Source: Euborellia annulipes (Eukaryota > Arthropoda > Insecta > Dermaptera > Anisolabididae). Taken from it: a DNA stretch of 64,000 nt. The notes beneath the pieces were generated by a model. The model was not told the DNA's origin. It made no database searches and worked only from the letters and a program-made list of their open reading frames with translations. The position numbers and the translations under genes are program-made. The DNA lies in assembly GCA_023213315.1 (NCBI GenBank), contig JAKCPI010003135.1:124001-188000 (forward strand). The letters are read 5' to 3'. Positions 11,471 through 23,264 of the stretch are shown one piece after another. Position 1 is the stretch's first letter. Every line of letters starts with the position of its first letter.

Positions 11471-13289
11471 AATAATCCAATGTTTTTTTTAGGTTTATAT
11501 ATAATTAAAGGGTCGTAAGTTAATTAATTTGTATCATAATTTTTAAATCTTTGAAAATATTATTTAGGTATTCATTTCTAAAAAGTTGGATCATTTTATT
11601 CGTTGAATTACTTGAATAAAAGTAGAGTTTAATTTTATCTAACGAATTATTAAATTCTCATCTGATGTCAGGTTTGATGTCAAAACTTGTAAGCTATTTG
11701 TAACTTTGATGTAATTTGATATGCAAAAGAAATATCTAAATAAAAATATCTTTAAAATTTAAACTTCTAACGCCATCAATTGATAAAAATAGTAATAAGT
11801 GAAATATTACTATACTTGTCTCCAAACCCTCCAAAAATTTTGCATTGACTCCGATTGAAGAGAATGCAACCAGTGAATAAATCTCAACATGAGAAGGCAA
11901 TTAGAAGGCCGTTAATGGTTAAATTGATCCCCATGGACCAGAAGAGCACGCGCCACAATAAATTCCATTTTAATTGATCTGCGGATCTGGACTGATGTTA
12001 CGACACAAGATTCCAGCTCCAGCATCCCGAGTGATAACGAGATCTCCATCAGCCGATCATCACCGGTAAAATCTCTCCATTAACAGACCAGAAGACCTTC
12101 CTTCTCTTTTGGGAATTAACAACGAAACATATAAAACATTTCTGGTAATTTCTTTTTGGCACCAAGCCGAGTTCAGCTACAGACTGCCTCGAAAAAAAAC
12201 ATCACTCTAACCTTGTAGTTTTTCAACAAGCAACAAATATCTATAAAAATGTTACTTTTTTCTTGATCACAATCATAATATGTTTCTGAGATTATTAGAC
12301 TAACTGTTAGAAATTAAGTATACCAAACAGCGATGTTGCTATAATGATAAAACTTAGATATTGAATTTTTTTATTTATTTACTCTGAATGAATATAAAAA
12401 GTTTGAAAATAGTATAACAATGAAACAAAACGGCATAAACGCTTGTTAAAACCTGATGACACTCAAAGTTCTTTCATGTTCTCACCTCTCTTAGGTATTA
12501 AAATAATAGAAGAAATTTAAATAGCTTCGTCACTTACACATTCATTTATGAGAAATAATTAAGTCCCAGTTTCTAAAAGAAATTCTCAGAAGACCTGATT
12601 AGATTAAAAAATTTAATTTTTTAATAGTGTTATATTATATTCAAATTAAAAATCCCTTTTGGAGCTTTTGTGAATAAAAATAATAATGACAGGTTGAGGG
12701 ATTGTAAAGAGAGAAAATAATTTTCCGCTTTTTTTTATATTTAATATTATGAGTTGGAGGCAAAAAATCTTTGTTTAAAATTTAGTAAATTCAAACAATT
12801 TGCTGTTATTATTCTCTTGAAAGGAGAATATTTAAATTGAAAGAAATGTTTTTTTTTTTTTTTTTGTTTTTTTTTTCATGATCTTTACTCTCGTCATATA
12901 AATAATTACTTATCAATGCACTTTTTTATAATAATTTATGTAATCTAATTGAATAGTTTATTAATTTGAACTAAATAAATAAATAAATTTTATAAACAAA
13001 TAACATCGATCATAGATATAGACAGTGGCGAGCTGTAAGTGCTTACGTGAGCCCTTTGTTAAATTTTTTGAAATTTCCGGCGGCACCCTAACTTTTGTCG
13101 GCTATTTAAATAAATAAATAAATATTAAATTGTATGAATTTTCTTCACGGAACTGAATGATTGTGTGTGTGATTATATATATCTTAAATATTAAAAAATT
13201 TAAAACAACTAGGCAATTTTCCCTGCTTCAGTTCGCTTAGCTTCGGTCCAAAACAATTCTTTCAATTGGATTGAATATCCAATATAAAG
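11471..13289. other. Long non-coding stretch, mostly single-copy in this window
   Basis: AT-rich DNA. The part at 11860-12180 is less AT-biased, not repeated elsewhere here, and contains no good open frame. A lone CAGTGGCGAGCTG terminus at 13024 suggests a decayed hAT-type end. I find no gene. Confidence 0.4.
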
Positions 13290-13425
13290 TTTTAATTTTT
13301 GAATTTTAATCAAAATCGTTGTAGCGAATTTTGAGAAAATCGAAAAAAAACTGAAAAAGTACATCAGTAAAGTACTAGTACTTTTTGGCCCATTTTGTTT
13401 AAAAGCTTATTTTCACGACTTTTGC
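13290..13425 (+). mobile_element. HPE1 fragment
   Basis: Contains the diagnostic run from GAATTTTGAGAAAATCGAAA through GTACTAGTAC to the AAAAGCTTATTTT block, with both ends of the element missing. Confidence 0.7.
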
Positions 13426-13485
13426 TACAATATTCAATTTCAAACCTCGTTCTTTCAACATAATAGGCAAAAAGAATTTGAGAAG

Positions 13486-13748
13486 CCCACGGGGCTTGGA
13501 GTAGTTGGTAGCGTGCCTACCTTCTATACCGAACGTCTCGGGTTCGGACCCCAGGTAGTCCGATAATTTTATTTAAGGCATTTGGATACCAGATGGCTTA
13601 AATAAGAATGCCTGGACCCCAAATAATAATATATATTCATAACGGCTATCGTCAAAAAGTCTTAAATGGCCTAAGTTGCCGAAAAGACTGTGTGAATGTG
13701 TGTGTGAGTGTGAGTGTGAATGAGAAAAAAGTGTGAATGTTTTTTTCT

Positions 13749-13772
<24 letters not shown>
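13486..13772 (+). mobile_element. tRNA-headed SINE (family A), full length with TSD
   Basis: The head resembles a tRNA: an A-box-like TGGAGTAGTTGGTAGCG, then a B-box-like GGGTTCGGACC near 13553. The body ends in a TGTGTGAATGTGTGTG-rich segment and a poly(A) of about 30. The 11-bp direct repeat AATTTGAGAAG flanks it (13475-13485 and 13773-13783). Target-primed insertion by a LINE is the expected mechanism. Related copies are at 32757-32909 and 38958-39236. It is a SINE and not a functional tRNA gene, since the acceptor stem does not pair. Confidence 0.85.
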
Positions 13773-13779
<7 letters not shown>

Positions 13780-13783
13780 GAAG

Positions 13784-14330
13784 ACCGAACTCTCAGATTT
13801 ATAATAATATCATTTATAATGATTTTTTTTTTAAATATCCCTTGCTGTATAATTAATTTCACTTCGTCCTTGAATTCTTTTGAATAATCGAATTTTATTT
13901 AATTCTCTAAAATAATTAATGTTAATTATTCGTTTATGAAATTTGAGGGTAATAATTTAATTTGATAATTTTAATAAAATTCAATATAATTATATTTATC
14001 TGTTAATTATATTTTATAATACAAAAATATGACGAGAGGATTTTAATAGCTTAGCTAATTAATATATAGGAAGATGTAAAAAAAACCATAAAGGTTTCAA
14101 GTATAAAAGCAGAGATGTTTCAAGAAAATAGTTATATTTTCTTTTTTCCACCACTGATGAACAGTCCTCATTATGTATGCTTCACACATCGAAATGTAAT
14201 AATTGTCTCAAGTCGCAGGAAATATGGTTGGAGTTTGATTTCAAATAGACGCTCCTTCTCTTTCAATGTTTTTGATCTACGTATATATATATATATACCA
14301 CGCGACTTAACCCGAGAAAACTTGTCTTCT

Positions 14331-14369
<39 letters not shown>

Positions 14370-14940
14370 TTTAATGTTGTTTGTGAGCATATGATGATTA
14401 ATTTCTTAACGTTTTTATATTTTTTTACACCCTCTCTTTTTAATATATATGTCGTAGAATTTTTTCAAAGATTTTAGAAAGTGAGAAATTTAAAAGTTTT
14501 ACGATGGGAAAGGAAAGATGAGCTTTCACGACAACAAAATGATTTATTTATTTATTAAATATTATATTAATATATTATATTAATGATATAACTTATATAA
14601 ATATGTTTAATAATAACAACGAAATCGAATTCCATAACTAAGGAAGAGATTTCCTTGGTTATCACGAAATTCGTGAGTAATAAATTCCAGAAAGCATATT
14701 TTTTGGAAATTTGTTTAAATAAAAAAAAAATATGATTAACAATTAAAGATATAAGATTATGAAAGTTGTGTAATGTGCTGTCAAGCCAGATTTTTGTGGC
14801 TGTAGTTCTATATATTTGAATCAGATATATAGATATATAGAATAAAATATTAACATTCAATGAATACCTCGATTCGGACTTGACTAGTCATATGAATATT
14901 TAACAAGTTTTTGTGAGTATATTTATCTTGGCGGGTCAAA
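13784..14940. other. AT-rich spacer with (AT)n tracts
   Basis: (AT)n microsatellites are at about 14283-14297 and 14333-14366. A short HPE1-like scrap (AAGTTGTGTAATGTGCTG) is at 14763. The open frames of 97-120 codons here are low-complexity AT readings with no domain. Confidence 0.4.
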
Positions 14941-14948
14941 CGTCTCAT

Positions 14949-15030
14949 AGCCCCTGGAAGTCGAACCCAGAATCTCCAGCCTTACCGGGGCATCTGTCTG
15001 GTTGCTTTTACACCAGGCCACCAGGGCCTT
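14949..15030 (-). mobile_element. tRNA-related SINE head (family C)
   Basis: Read on the minus strand it begins GGCCCTGGTGGCCTGGTG (A-box-like) and later contains GGGTTCGACTTCC (B-box-like), with a CCCTGG/CCAGGG terminal match. This layout is of a tRNA-derived SINE head. No target duplication or tail was identified, so its limits are approximate. Confidence 0.5.
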
Positions 15031-15403
15031 CGACCAACACAAACAAATACAGCGCCTATATGGCCGTGCATTTCATTAACAAGAGAATTGAAGTGAGAAA
15101 GATGTCTCGCTTGTCAGCCGCTTTTTAAACCAGGAGAGGGACGGACATCTAGGTATGCTCTAACACTCTACTTGCAACAACTAAGCCCTTATGCCGGATT
15201 AATTATAATTAATTTTCGAGATCTATATATTTGAATAATTTAATAATATTCAATGAATAGGGCGTTCGGACCACAAACATTTCATTTTTTGAACTCAGGG
15301 ACTCTCAACATTAAAATTTTGATATCTAATGCGATCACAATACTTTCTAAATATTAATTATATAAATAGGTAAAAAAATTTAAAAAAAATAAATCAGCAG
15401 ATA

Positions 15404-15562
15404 CAGTATAATCCCAATAATTCGAATGGTCCCAGTTAGGTACGAATTATCGAGAGTACAAAATTAAAAAAATTTAAAAAAATTTTCTTCTTGGATCGGC
15501 TAATTTGTACAAATTAGCTAGAAATACGAATAATCGGGATACGAAATATCTGGATTTCACTG
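15404..15562. mobile_element. Pogo-like MITE with TA target
   Basis: The ends are CAGTATAATCCCAATAATTCG and an inverted partner with CGAATAATCGGGATACG and final CACTG. TA lies on both outer sides (15402-15403, 15563-15564). The TIR style (CAGTA..., ATAATTCG) is like pogo/Tigger elements. 159 bp, non-coding. Confidence 0.7.
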
Positions 15563-15564
15563 TA

Positions 15565-16660
15565 TTTCCGGTTGATCGATTTTAAGAAAATCAATTTTAT
15601 TAAGTAGGCCTACTGTTTATAAATAATATAATCTAGCTATATAAATTAGATTTTTTATGCCATACTAGGCAACAACATTTGATTGGCTGTTACGTCAAGG
15701 AGTAAACACTGTGCAAAATTAAATAGCATTGTTTAGGTAGCGTGCAAGCAGTGACCTTGACTCGTGAAGTCATCGAGCCCCTTCTTAATTAAATCAAGGT
15801 ATGCAGGCTCTAAAATTAAAATACCTCTTTTATATATATATATATATATTAAATTTCATAATATGAAAATTGGCCTTTATTGGCTTGGATCCATGCATCG
15901 CCAGGCCAATTCATTTAGAGGCTAACAGGTTTGTAAAAATGTCTCTTAATCATTTTTACATAACACAAATCCCATAAATGTACACGTTGTAGCGAAATGA
16001 CTTCTCTCTAAATTTTCCCTAATAAAAATAATAAGCCGGCTCATGTAACCTGATGTGGCCAACATTGGTTAATTAAAAATATTTGGGATGCGATGCACGC
16101 GACCCGGCTTAAATAAACATCGACCTAACGAGTTAAGAGAGTCAGAGAGAAATTTCACGATTGCTCACTCGCTTCTTCAATAAATGTATCAAATTACCGG
16201 CATTATGATATGTTTTAATATTTTTTGACACTTTTTATAATTGTAATTATGCATAAACTGTATATACAAATAAAGAAGATAAATATAAATATAGGCTAAG
16301 CATTTTTGCTTTTAACTATTTGTTTGATAGAAAAAATATTAAAGAAAAAATGTTTCTTTTATTACATAAAGAGCAAGAGATTTTTGAAAAATTTCGAAAA
16401 ATGTAATTTTTTTCATGTCTCATCATCTAAGGCTTAGTCTAGTATTTAAATAATTGACGATCTGTGATCTCTCTACATTTCTTCAAATTAATTGATAGTC
16501 ATTTATTTGCTGGTTAAATTTAAATTGGTAACTCTAGTTGACGTAACTCAGGTAAATTAAATTAAAAACACAATTTCAAAGTATACGGTAAACGCTTTAT
16601 ACGTATTTCGAAAAGAAGTATGTCATATATAAATCCCAATAGATAAATTATCAGGTATAG
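15565..16660. other. Spacer, no gene
   Basis: AT-rich, with an (AT)n tract at 15829-15850. No recognised repeat or splice-framed open frame. Confidence 0.4.
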
Positions 16661-16668
16661 GTATGTAT

Positions 16669-17363
16669 CAGTGGCGGCTCGCTAGGGTAGGCAAGGTAGG
16701 CGACGCCATGGGCGACGCCTACCTTATAAATATACAGATGAAAAATATTTATCAATTCTATTATATTTATTAAGTTTAAAAATATTTAGTTTCATAAAAT
16801 AATTACTATATTAATTAATACTTAATTAATATATATGATTTTGCAAAAAAAAAAAATTTTAAACACTTCAGAACCTCGTATTTATAAAGTAAAGGTGATA
16901 TTTTTCTTAGCCTATTTACTGCCTGCACTCCACACTCCGCTGCCCACATTTCTAGACAGTCGCGCATGCGCACAGCAGTGATAGCTAGCGCTATAAGTCG
17001 AACGGTTAGGCGATGAACTAAGTAGCCTATGCCAAGCCGATGACAAGTGTTACCATAGAGCGCAATTTCTCATGTTTAAAACGCATAAAAAATTATTTAA
17101 GAAACTCAATGTCGCAGGAAAGGTTGTCTTCTCTTTCGTTGTTATCAATAGAAAAAGATTTATTAGTTCAAATTTCGAAACAAGATAACTTCACAGATCA
17201 AATTATTGAATTATTTTCTAAATTAAAAGATAGGCGAATAGATTTAATTTACAAAAATAAATAAATACGCCTTTTTTCTTTCTTTTTTTCTATTTTTCGT
17301 AAGTAATATATATATATATATATTTGTCGCCTACCCAGTTGTCTCGGTCACGAGCCGCCACTG
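16669..17363 (+). mobile_element. hAT transposon deletion derivative, perfect TSD
   Basis: The termini CAGTGGCGGCTCG and CGAGCCGCCACTG are flanked by the perfect 8-bp repeat GTATGTAT (16661-16668 and 17364-17371). It keeps the 3' end of a transposase gene (17040-17264) but lacks the catalytic part, so it can move only with help. 695 bp. Confidence 0.92.
17040..17264 (+). pseudogene. hAT transposase C-terminal dimerisation segment
   Basis: The 74-residue frame contains the hAT C-terminal family signature. A serine/threonine-rich lead is followed by ERNFS, then LKRIKNYLRNSMSQERLSSL and LLSIEKD, matching the conserved 'ERSFS..KRIKT.LRS.MSQERL..LALLSIE' pattern of ZMYM-type hAT transposases. The DDE catalytic region and BED finger are absent because an internal deletion joins the 5' end of the element to this point. 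The open frame is still intact to its stop. It is a transposon remnant and not a host gene. Confidence 0.85.
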
Positions 17364-17371
17364 GTATGTAT

Positions 17372-18182
17372 TACTTTCGAAGATAATATATTGAAACATA
17401 TAACCTGAAAAATGAGCTTCACGAGGCACATATCGGAGGAATCTTTGAATTTGGACTAAAATACATTAGACAATACAAAAAAAAAAAAAATGACAAACAA
17501 TTCCCAATTTTTTTTAGTTTAGTGTTAGTTCAATTTAATTTATCTATTCATAATGGTTTTTCCCAATGAAATAAATCAACTTACTTTGCCTTATATTAAA
17601 TAAATCCATCATATAATATTTGTCTAGAACCTCCATTAATGAAATCTCATCATAATAAGAAAACTAATATTCCAAAATTCTCTAACGAAAGTGAGCTTAA
17701 GTATTTTAGAGAAAATGCAAACAAAACAAGATTCATTAATAATATCTGAAATACCTTAAGAGACATGGAGCAAAGTTTAATGGTTGAAGAAATTAACTTC
17801 TAAACTGGAATGTTGATTTGATTGAGATATTAATTTACTTGTTAAAATCATTTGTAACTTTAAAACTAGTTTTGAAAAATGTTTTTTATAAAATGTTAAG
17901 AAATGATTATCATTGAGTCACTTACGTAACACATACTATAGGGAAGTTTTTCTCCATTATACAGCCAAAAAAGTGGTATGAAAAATATTAATGGATATAG
18001 GCCTACTAAAATCACTCGCGAAGTTTTATCTATCCCTGAATTGAGAAACTATTTTCCAAGAGTAAAAGAAAGTAAGCCTATATAAAATAATTAAGATTCA
18101 AATCTTTTTTTTTATAGTTCGATAGGCCTAATTAAGAAAAGGTAGAATGCAAGACAAAAAAATAATAATAATAATAATAAAT
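17372..18182. other. Spacer, no gene
   Basis: AT-rich, no repeat or gene seen. Confidence 0.4.
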
Positions 18183-19078
18183 GGTGATGTGACTAGTCGC
18201 ACAGCACAAAACTTTCTCTTACCTTCAGTAAGGTAAAGAAAGTTGTGTACTTGTCAAGAGCTGAAAAACAAACAAAATTCCATAAGAATCTTATTTTAAA
18301 GCTTTATTATAAATAAAATAAAAAAATATATAGGTATAGGTAGTGAAAGTAAACAGGTCAAATGATATTCCTTCTCAAGAGGAAAATCAAATGGAGTGAT
18401 TTGAAGGGAAAATTTACTTAAATATATATATATAATCGTTGAAGCGAATTTTGAGAAAATCGAAAAAAAACTGAGAAAAATCTTAACTTTTCCTATTAAG
18501 GACAAGAGTGAAGTAAAAATAAAAAGTCAAAAGATTCAAAATTTCCATAGACTGTGCATTTTATATGTTGACTGCTTGAAATAAACTATGGTTATTTTTC
18601 AAAATTTTAATCTCATATTTGGATATTTATATACAATAGAGAATCCTAAATAAATACAAAATTTCATAAGAATTGGAAAAAAAATTTTTAAATTGTTTAA
18701 AAAGTTCCAAAGGAGTCGAATCGAAATTAACATGCAAATCCCCATAGGGATTTAACATTGGCACTATGGAAGGAAGAGCCGGAAAATGAATATATGAAAT
18801 AAAAAGTACATCAGTAAAGTACTAGTACTTTTTGGCCGATTTTGTTAAAAAGCTTATTTACAACAGTTCGGAAGGTGCTTAACTTAAATAAAAAATTTCA
18901 ACCTCCTGGCGCATTTCCTTCATGACACACACACAGACCAATTTGCGGGACCCACTTTTTTGGATTCAGGGGACCTCAAAAAGTGAAGATCCATCAAAAT
19001 CTCGACATCGAATTTTTGACATGATCGCAATGCTTTCATATATATATATATATATATGTATACAGAGTAAGAGAAAGT
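18183..19078 (+). mobile_element. Degenerate HPE1 copy
   Basis: A decayed left hairpin is at 18190-18250. The central segment is rearranged (fragment at 18428-18515), then 18545-18760 follows the consensus, then GTACTAGTAC at 18815. The right end finishes GAGAAAGT near 19078 with an expanded (AT)n loop. Confidence 0.7.
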
Positions 19079-20215
19079 AATAAACAACAACGATCCTTGA
19101 ACAATTTTTTACTAAAATAATACCCACTCTATTGGACCAAGTTGTCAATCTCATTGATTATAAACCTCACCTAATAATATTTTCTTAATTTATTTTCTTA
19201 AATACAGTGTTTTTAAATAAATATTAGAAATAAAATATATCAGTAGCCAGCCTATAATTAAAAACCAAAAGGTAATATTTTTTCACATTTTTTTAGATTT
19301 CACTTAAAAAAGTAAAATAGGACGCGTGTATATTAGAATAATTATTATTCAATATGACAATTTTATTCTACTGGACTGTATATAGAGTTTAATGAATCCA
19401 CTCTCTTTACTAATAGACACTAAAATGGAGAACGCAAATCCTGCTACCATCTAGCGGAATCTCGAGAAGTTAAAATTACGAGTATTTCTACTTATAAATT
19501 CCCTTTTGGAAAATTTATTTCTGGCTAACTAGCTAATAATCCCTCTACTAATTTCATCTGACTCATTGAAATCTATGTTAAGCAGGGAGTCTTAGGCGAG
19601 GTGGGTAGCAAAATCCTTCCCAAAGTGATATAGCAATTCATAATCATTTTATTATAGTGGTTCGGTACCAGTAAAGATGATTTAAAAAATTTTTGTTTTA
19701 TTATGGATGATTAATTCCAATGGGCAGACAGACGGACGGACACTCCGCAATTATATATATATATATATAGATTTTAAGGCCGGGAAGCTCATTTTGCATG
19801 AACCATCAAATTAAGAATCTACAGCAAATTTGGATTAAAGATATTTATTTTATCTTTCTTCCGTTTAATTAATTTAAATAAATTTTATAGTATATCTATA
19901 AAATTTATTTAAATTAATTAATATCAGAATTAGATCAGAAAACAAGAGCATGTTTAAAATTTTTAAAAAAAGTTCGCAGATACAGGAGTCAAGAGAATTT
20001 TATTAGCTCATTTTCGATTAAAGAAAAAAACTGCAATTAAATTGAACTTTATAAATTATAATAAACTTTATAAATTATAATATATAATATTATATAATAT
20101 TATAAATTATAATAAATCTGATTAATCTGATGCATATTCGTTTTCTGTGTATTATTAATATCCCCTACATATAGATTTTAAGAAAAAAATGTTTACTTTT
20201 CCTACTTCTTTAATA
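19079..20215. other. Spacer with a small palindrome
   Basis: AT-rich. A short inverted repeat (AATTAATTTAAATAAATTTTA and its complement) spans 19868-19920, and an (AT)n tract is near 19753-19770. No gene. Confidence 0.4.
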
Positions 20216-20219
20216 AATA

Positions 20220-20630
20220 AAGAGAAATGTACATACATGTCAAAAATGGATGTCGAGATTTTGATGGTAATACATGTTTTGAGGTTCTTGAGTTCAAGAA
20301 AAGTGAGTTTCGCAAAATCTGAGTTCACAATTAAGCAAGAAGGAAATGAGCTAATAGGTTGAAATTTTAAATTTAAGTCAAATAAAAGTGAAGTACACTT
20401 TACTCTTGTTACTCTTCATAAGAAAGATAGGAGATTGGTTGCCATGGTAACAAAATATAATTATTTATAAATTTTACTTTTTGAATTTTAATAGATCTAT
20501 ACTGTCGGAAAATAAATATATGTCGACACAGAAAATATGGTGTGACAACACAACTTTCGTAATTGAACCGTACCGAAGACAAGAGAAAGCTGTGTGCTGG
20601 GCAATTAGTCACACCAGATTTTTATTTTTA
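20220..20630 (-). mobile_element. Degenerate HPE1 copy
   Basis: Reverse-strand fragment: the segment 'GATGTCGAGATTTTGATGG' near the right end, a shortened middle, a CCATGG block at 20442, and the left hairpin ending CACACCAGA near 20618. It lacks the microsatellites. Confidence 0.65.
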
Positions 20631-20897
20631 AATATTTAAAAGCCTAAATCACACTAGGTGCCCTTATTCAGGTATACCTCAATAGGGACATCAAATCCTA
20701 AAAAAATAGGTATTTTGACGACTCGACATCGCTATTGAGAAAACAACCACGGAATTAGTGGCGGCAAAATAATTTATATTTTTATATAAAATAAAATTTA
20801 TTCAAATTAATCGAATATTTTTAAATTAAAAATTATTAATAAGAGGGTAAAAATGAGAAATGCAGCTAAGGTTATTTCTTTATTTGGTTAATTCACA

Positions 20898-20940
20898 CAG
20901 CTGACGTTTCGGTTCCGTATTTGAACCATCTTCAGAGCTG
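20898..20940 (-). ncRNA. Hammerhead-ribozyme-like motif, left palindrome arm
   Basis: Mirror copy of the motif at 21061-21103, on the minus strand: stem I CAGCT/AGCTG, core CTGAAGA, stem II GGTTC/GAACC, GAAA, then ACGT and the C17-like cytosine. Confidence 0.65.
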
Positions 20941-21060
20941 GCGAAAAGTCATTATGAATGTGTCATAGTGGATTTTATACATTGTATATATTATATAATA
21001 TATAAGAATATTTCAACAATGTATAAAATCCACTATGACACATTCATAATGACTTTTCGC

Positions 21061-21103
21061 CAGCTCTGAAGATGGTTCAAATACGGAACCGAAACGTCAG
21101 CTG
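21061..21103 (+). ncRNA. Hammerhead-ribozyme-like motif, right palindrome arm
   Basis: In order: CAGCT (stem I), CTGAAGA (fits CUGANGA), one extra T, GGTTC-AAATACG-GAACC (stem II), GAAA, CGT forming the self-complementary ACGT stem III, C (cleavage position), AGCTG (stem I). All core bases of the CUGANGA...GAAA...UH pattern are present. The single T before stem II is not in the canonical fold, and stem III is only two pairs unless two molecules pair. Activity is therefore not assured. Confidence 0.65.
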
Positions 21104-21153
21104 TGTGAATTAACCAAATAAAGAAATAACCTTAGCTGCATTTCTCATTTTTA

Positions 21154-22892
21154 TGTTTAAAAATTATTAAAGTAGTTGATACAACAAGTGGGTATTTTTA
21201 ATCATATCGTCACCTTAATACAACTAGGCAACTCTAATTTTTACCTTCTCTTATTTTGTCTTTGAGTTAGGCTATTTTATCGAAAATATTCTAGTGAAAT
21301 ACTTGTTGAAATTAAAGTTAAATTAAAAAGTGCGTCCTGTCAGAGGTCCTAAGTTGCTTAGGTTTACAAAAAATAACTCAAAACCAAGTTGACTAAGGTG
21401 ACGATAGAGCAAATGAAAGTGAGAATTTTTCAACGATAACACACTCTAACTGGTATGTGATGTCTCTGTGTAGGCTATGCCCCAGTCGTGTCGCTTTGTG
21501 GACAAGTTTCGTCTTATTTCCAGTCAACCAATTTTACTTAATTTCATTGACTTTTATCCACCAATCGCGCTCTTTTTCAGGATAAAAATTTAAAATTGTA
21601 AACATATATTAATATATTCATATCGTGTATTTATTAAGAAAAACAAATTTAATTAAAGAAGAAGGCGAATGTCAATTTTAAATAACTTCTTCAATTGCAA
21701 GATGCCAAGTTGCTACATAAATTTGCTTTTTTCTAATTTCAAGTCAAAATACCCGTTTTAATATTTTCACAAATTTGGCCTATTATAGTCGCAAATCTTT
21801 TTTGGGAAAGTGTGACCTCAAATAGAAAAGAGCACTCTTAAAAAACAAAAAAAAAAAAAAAAAAAAACAGAATATGAATATTGTCATCGACGAACAAGTG
21901 AAAGGGTATTGGAATCAAAAAGCAAGAAAAAGGCGATCAAAAAATTTTTATAAATAGAAAAGGGGCATCAAAATGTTTAGCAAAAGAAGAAATAACACAG
22001 TGCTGGTCAAACAATCGACGACAATTTGATTAGTGACCTTCTTCGACTCTGATGTGCTACATGATCTGGGATAGCTCGATACCAAGGTCGAAGAGAGTCG
22101 CTAACGATAATGAACAAGTGAGCATTTCCTGGTCAAAGGCGTATCTTTAATTATCCGACACTGCATCAAAAAGAAAGTGTGAAACTTTCTAAAATATAGG
22201 TCAAAATTGATTCATTCATATAAGGGTTAACAATAAGCAATAAGCAGTCAATGTGTAGAGAAAATTTATTTAACTTTTGTAGTCAGTCAAATTAAATCAA
22301 CCGAGGAGGGATTTGCAGTTTTAGTCCTCTCTTGGCTGCCCTTTTTTAAACTACATTTTTTAGACAGTTTTCATTCTTAAACTCCTTTTCGAAAACTGAA
22401 TAATTTTTTTTTTAATTTGGGTTTTTCCTTGATGATTTCAAATGATTAATTAAAAACTAGATAAAAAATTGATTTATTTTTATTATAATGATCTTTATAC
22501 TTTTCTATGCATAAATATTATATTTTTATTTTTTCACCCTTTTTTTAGCATAATAAGATGATAAATAAATTGGTATTTTCAAACATTAATCTTTTATAAT
22601 TTGTATTAGTGATCTTGTCATTTAAATTTCTTTTGATCATTTTCTTATATCACACTCCATCAAGATTACAAAAATAAACACAGCTACTTTATTTAATGAA
22701 TTTTTAAATTTATAGAACAAGTTTTAAAATGATAAAGATGTAATATGCTTGTTCTAATTTTTTTTACAAATATTAAACTATAACGTTTCGGTGTGATCTT
22801 CAAATAACACACTTCTCACAGAAAAATTATAGTTTCTTTAAATTTTAACTATTAATTATGCAATTTATTGTATGAAATGTCAAAAAGTTGGT
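21154..22892. other. Non-coding stretch downstream of the secreted-protein exon
   Basis: AT-rich, with a poly(A) at 21848-21867. On the strand of the gene at 22932-23264 it would be intron. I could not identify a convincing second exon here, so the intron probably extends further, possibly past the window. Confidence 0.4.
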
Positions 22893-22931
22893 TTAAGAGT
22901 ACGAGGGAGTTGTGCGGCATTGCCCTCCTAC

Positions 22932-23264
22932 CTGTTGCTCTTCGTCGTCTTCAGGTTCATCTACATCGTCGTCAACGTCTTCTTCATAAGAATCACGTTG
23001 AGGTAAGGTAGTAGCAGGCGATGGTCCATGATTAAGCGATCGCATAGCGGCCGCGGCATGTTCAGGACGAAGATCACGTCGTCGTGCATTATATGCTTTC
23101 TCAGCGCTATCCATACGTATCAAAAAACCGTCAAGACTAGCAAAACGTGACATATGCCGTGCATGTCGATGCGCGTGACGCACAGGTGGCGCCGGTACTG
23201 GTGGTGGTAACGTTGCAGCAAGCAACCACCCCGTACAAGCAGCCAACAACACGCAACGCAACAT
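22932..23264 (-). CDS. First coding exon of an unrecognised secreted precursor
   Basis: The proposed start is the internal methionine at 23264, because it begins a textbook signal peptide: MLRC, then the hydrophobic run VLLAACTGWLLAA, then a proline-rich stretch (TLPPPVPAPP). Upstream in-frame residues lack such a segment. The 111-residue exon continues with a His/Arg-rich part (RHAHRHARH), a basic RRR site that a prohormone convertase could use, and a very acidic tail (YEEDVDDDVDEPEDDEEQQ). It ends at a strong splice donor, CAG|GTAGGAGG, in phase 0, so the open frame running on to 22893 is intron read-through. GC content is far above the surroundings, which marks it as host coding DNA. The architecture suits a neuropeptide or growth-factor precursor, but I recognise no family and the later exons are not found. 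Confidence 0.65.

Larger units (their letters stand above)
20848..21153. repeat. 306-bp palindrome carrying two mirrored hammerhead-like motifs
   Basis: Arms 20848-20985 and 21016-21153 are inverted copies of one another, essentially identical, around a 30-base AT-rich centre. Each arm carries the same hammerhead-like motif (called separately). Such inverted pairing of terminal repeats is a pattern I associate with Penelope-like retroelement remnants; that origin is inference. Confidence 0.9.

Noticed and set aside
13486..13570. Possible tRNA gene
   Set aside because: A- and B-box-like words are present but the cloverleaf does not close, a poly(A) body and target duplication follow, and the head recurs in other insertions: it is a SINE.
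14115..14477. 120-codon frame
   Set aside because: Largely (AT)n read as IYIYIY; no domain or codon bias.
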